A stretch of DNA of 64,000 bases. It comes from Prinia subflava. Lineage: Eukaryota; Chordata; Aves; Passeriformes; Cisticolidae. Position numbers and translations under genes: made by a program. Each line of letters opens with the position of its first letter. The first letter of the stretch is position 1. Positions 61,601-64,000 of this stretch are shown here, one piece after another. The stretch spans positions 120,521,094 through 120,585,093 of the forward strand of contig NC_086247.1 of assembly GCF_021018805.1 (NCBI RefSeq), written 5' to 3'. The notes below the pieces were generated by a model. It was not told the origin of the DNA. It ran no database searches and worked only from the letters and a program-made list of their open reading frames with translations.

Positions 61601-64000
61601 GCTACAAATAACGACTTATGGTATGAATAACGTGAACTTTCAGAAAACTATATACCCTTATTCCATTTTGTAATAAAAAATATAGTGTACTGATAAAAAG
61701 ACTTGTTAATAACATTTCTTAGTTAATATTGACTGTTAGAAAAGCAATAATTTGTAGTCCTATTTTCTAAAAGGATGATTGCTCTTAACTCCTGCTCATT
61801 TATGGGCTTGCATTTGCTTTCAAGCCCACGTGATAAATGGGAAAACAGACCATGGTATAGCAATCATTTTTATAAATCTTCCATAGCTCTACTCAAGAAA
61901 TCAATTCCCAGAAACAAAGATAACTGTGGATAGAGGTAGCTCTATTTCTTCCCTAAGTTTTATATGCACAATTTATTCAAGTGCAGTACTTGCAGTACTG
62001 TTTGTTTGCTTCAGGTGTATGTTTTGTGTTACAAAGTTCCATAGTTTCATCAGCCAAATGCAAGAAATAGTGAAAATTTACCTTGATATGTTAGTGGGCA
62101 CCTGCTTAGTAGAACTACTGACATTACTTAACAATAAGCTAATTTGTTATATTTCCTATTTATATTTGTATTAAAATAGCAAAGACTTCAAAATCAGAAA
62201 TTATATCTTAAACTGGAATTCTCCTTAATTGTTATTATTTCATTGCACACTAGTGCTGCTCACTCTGGTATTTATGATTCATGGAAAACTCATCTATGAC
62301 AACCTTATGCTCCAGAATTTTTCATGAAAGTAGAATGTTAACTTGGTGCTTAGATTACCCTTTATTCAGTGGTTGTATGTTTCATCTGTGGCAGATTTTT
62401 GTTCTTTCAATACAATTAATGTTAAAATGCTCACATCTCAACCTGTATTTTTTGCCTAGCAAAAAGCCAAACAAAGAATCTCCACAGCTCAGGTTACTGC
62501 TTATAAAATAAATATGCAACTTAACCAGGCAGCTGTTTCAGAATCACTGTGAACATTTTGTTCACTATCTGTATAATCTTAATAAAATGTATTTATTTGG
62601 TATTTTTTCCAAAAGATATGAAAGACATACTAAAATCCTGAGTGTTTTATTTTGTCAGGTTGTTTTCTGTGTGATCATACTGAGATCCGTAATTTCTATT
62701 CCGTGGCCGTACTGCCTATGGCTCTTCTAGCAAATAGGGAGTACCAACAGGAGCAGATTTGCAGAGTGAAACACTTAGTGCTTGAGCCCTGGTGTCCACA
62801 CCATGCTTTTTCAAAGCTGTTTGATGTCCAACAAGGTCTAGCCTGGTTTTGTGGAATGAGAATACATTAATGGTTGGAGCATGTTCAAGTGCATCTTCCA
62901 TTTTAGCTGCATCTGAAATAAATGTAGTGTGTGTGCTCTGAGGCTGATGGCTCTGCAAAGGGAGCCAGTGCGGGGAAGGTGGGAGCTTTGGGATACTCAC
63001 TTCAGTGGGATACTTCTGATCAAAACTAAAATGCAACACTCAGTTGTATATTACCTGTTTCCTGGCTTTTTTTGTTTTAATCTTTACAAGTGGGGGTGCA
63101 AGAACAGTAAGTTCATGTCTGAAGACAATAGTGAAGGCCTTTAAACAGAAGGTTGGTTAAAACTAATGCAAAGTGACTCTAGCTCTGTTGGTTTGCACAC
63201 TGATAATATGTAAGCCTTTACCTAGCAGATTAGAAAAAAAGTTGGCCACATGTCATCTAATGAAAAATAAAATGGCCTTTCTATTGTTCCAGGGTGTTTT
63301 CTGGGGGCAGTTTTGGTTCAGAACTCAATCTGCTTACTGTGATATATATTGGAAATCTTTAATTGCTGTATATTTTCTCTCATGTCATTGTGGGAAATAA
63401 AACCTAATATTGCAACCATACAATAAATCTGGCGCTTATATTTTTAAAGATGACCATTTTATTGCTGTCTTAAAACAACTCTACTACCTGTGAAGAAGTC
63501 TCATTCAGTTATGTAAGACATTTATCATTCTCTGCTTTTAGAGAAAATGCGGTTCTGTGCCAAAACTGCTCCCTGGTTGATAGTGTATCATTCAACAATT
63601 ACACCAAAGGAAGTTCTAAAACTTTTTAGCTAGTATGAATCTCCTGGATGAATTTGAGATGTTTTAAAATATTATCTTGCCAAAAATTGCACCCTAGGAT
63701 GTTCTTGCAAAAAATTTATCCCTGCTGCTGACACATATTTAGCTTGATAGTAAAAGGTTACTTATTTTAATCCCAAGCAAGGCTATAGATACATTTTGCT
63801 TTTCAGTTTTAAAGTTTGCAGGTATTTGGCCCATAAGTTAGTATTCCTTACACTAGGAGAAGGAAGGAGAAAAATCTTGAATTCACATACTTCAGTTGTG
63901 CTTTTTAAAATACAACTCCATATTTTTCTTCAAGGCATTGAAACACAATGATAATTTTCAGCAACTCTTTTTTAAAACCAAACAAATAGAAAATCCCACA
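58644..64000 (+). other. SKAP2: SKAP2 intron after exon g (right end outside window)
   Basis: More than 5.3 kb follow the donor of the SH3 exon. I looked for the second half of the SH3 domain (YGWWVGE and GLVPKAYI type sequence) and a stop codon with 3' UTR and found neither, so I read this as intron. It holds a CTCF-like motif near 60522 and otherwise ordinary AT-rich sequence. Confidence 0.82.
60522..60540 (-). promoter_or_regulatory. CTCF-like motif
   Basis: The + strand tcacaccatctagtggttg fits the reverse CTCF consensus (GCCATCTAGTGG) with one mismatch at the leading G. It has the same orientation as the motif at 57075. Confidence 0.45.

Noticed and set aside
1..64000. tRNA, rRNA, CRISPR array, bacterial operon or viral genome structure
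   Set aside because: Nothing of this kind was seen. Codon-scale coding is limited to short spliced exons, as in a vertebrate gene.

Overview
The window looks like intronic and exonic DNA of a bird (or at least a sauropsid) and lies inside one protein-coding gene on the + strand: SKAP2 (SRC kinase associated phosphoprotein 2, also called SKAP-HOM or SKAP55R). The evidence for a bird is CR1 retrotransposon pieces with the typical coding region and 3' tail, very few other interspersed repeats, AT-rich sequence without mammalian SINE/L1 load, and modest intron lengths. I cannot name the species.

Seven internal coding exons can be joined in frame with GT-AG borders: 22602-22679, 23400-23483, 32135-32259, 33162-33225, 33657-33761, 51897-51965 and 58531-58643 (638 coding bases). 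The first four encode a complete pleckstrin homology (PH) domain. The next two encode an acidic tyrosine-containing linker with YDDV and IYEE motifs. The last encodes the first half of the C-terminal SH3 domain. The 5' exons (helical dimerisation region and start codon) must lie to the left of base 1, and the exon(s) that finish the SH3 domain to the right of base 64000; I did not find either in the window. Nearly everything else is intron: at least 22.6 kb upstream, then 0.7, 8.7, 0.9, 0.4, 18.1 and 6.6 kb, then more than 5.3 kb.

Repeats and relics: an internal CR1 reverse-transcriptase fragment (about 16210-17326, + strand, many stops) that ends oddly at an A-run; a CR1 3' end in the opposite orientation (about 25247-25576); an ancient MIR/CORE-SINE-like copy (about 4240-4365); and a few short microsatellites. 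No tRNA, rRNA, CRISPR or second gene was recognised. The other open frames are short and scattered over both strands, as expected by chance, and I do not call them genes.

The most interesting unexplained signals are: (1) candidate recursive-splicing (zero-length exon) sites in the 18.1 kb intron, best at 35939/35940 with a second at 35124/35125; (2) two perfect inverted repeats back to back in 50 bp at 14778-14827; (3) four CTCF-like motifs in the 3' third of the window; (4) the MIR-like fossil SINE; and (5) a C/G hairpin right after an A-run at 43509-43544. SKAP2 lies next to the HOXA cluster in vertebrates, so its introns may hold regulatory DNA for either gene. That last point is background knowledge plus inference, not something shown by the sequence.
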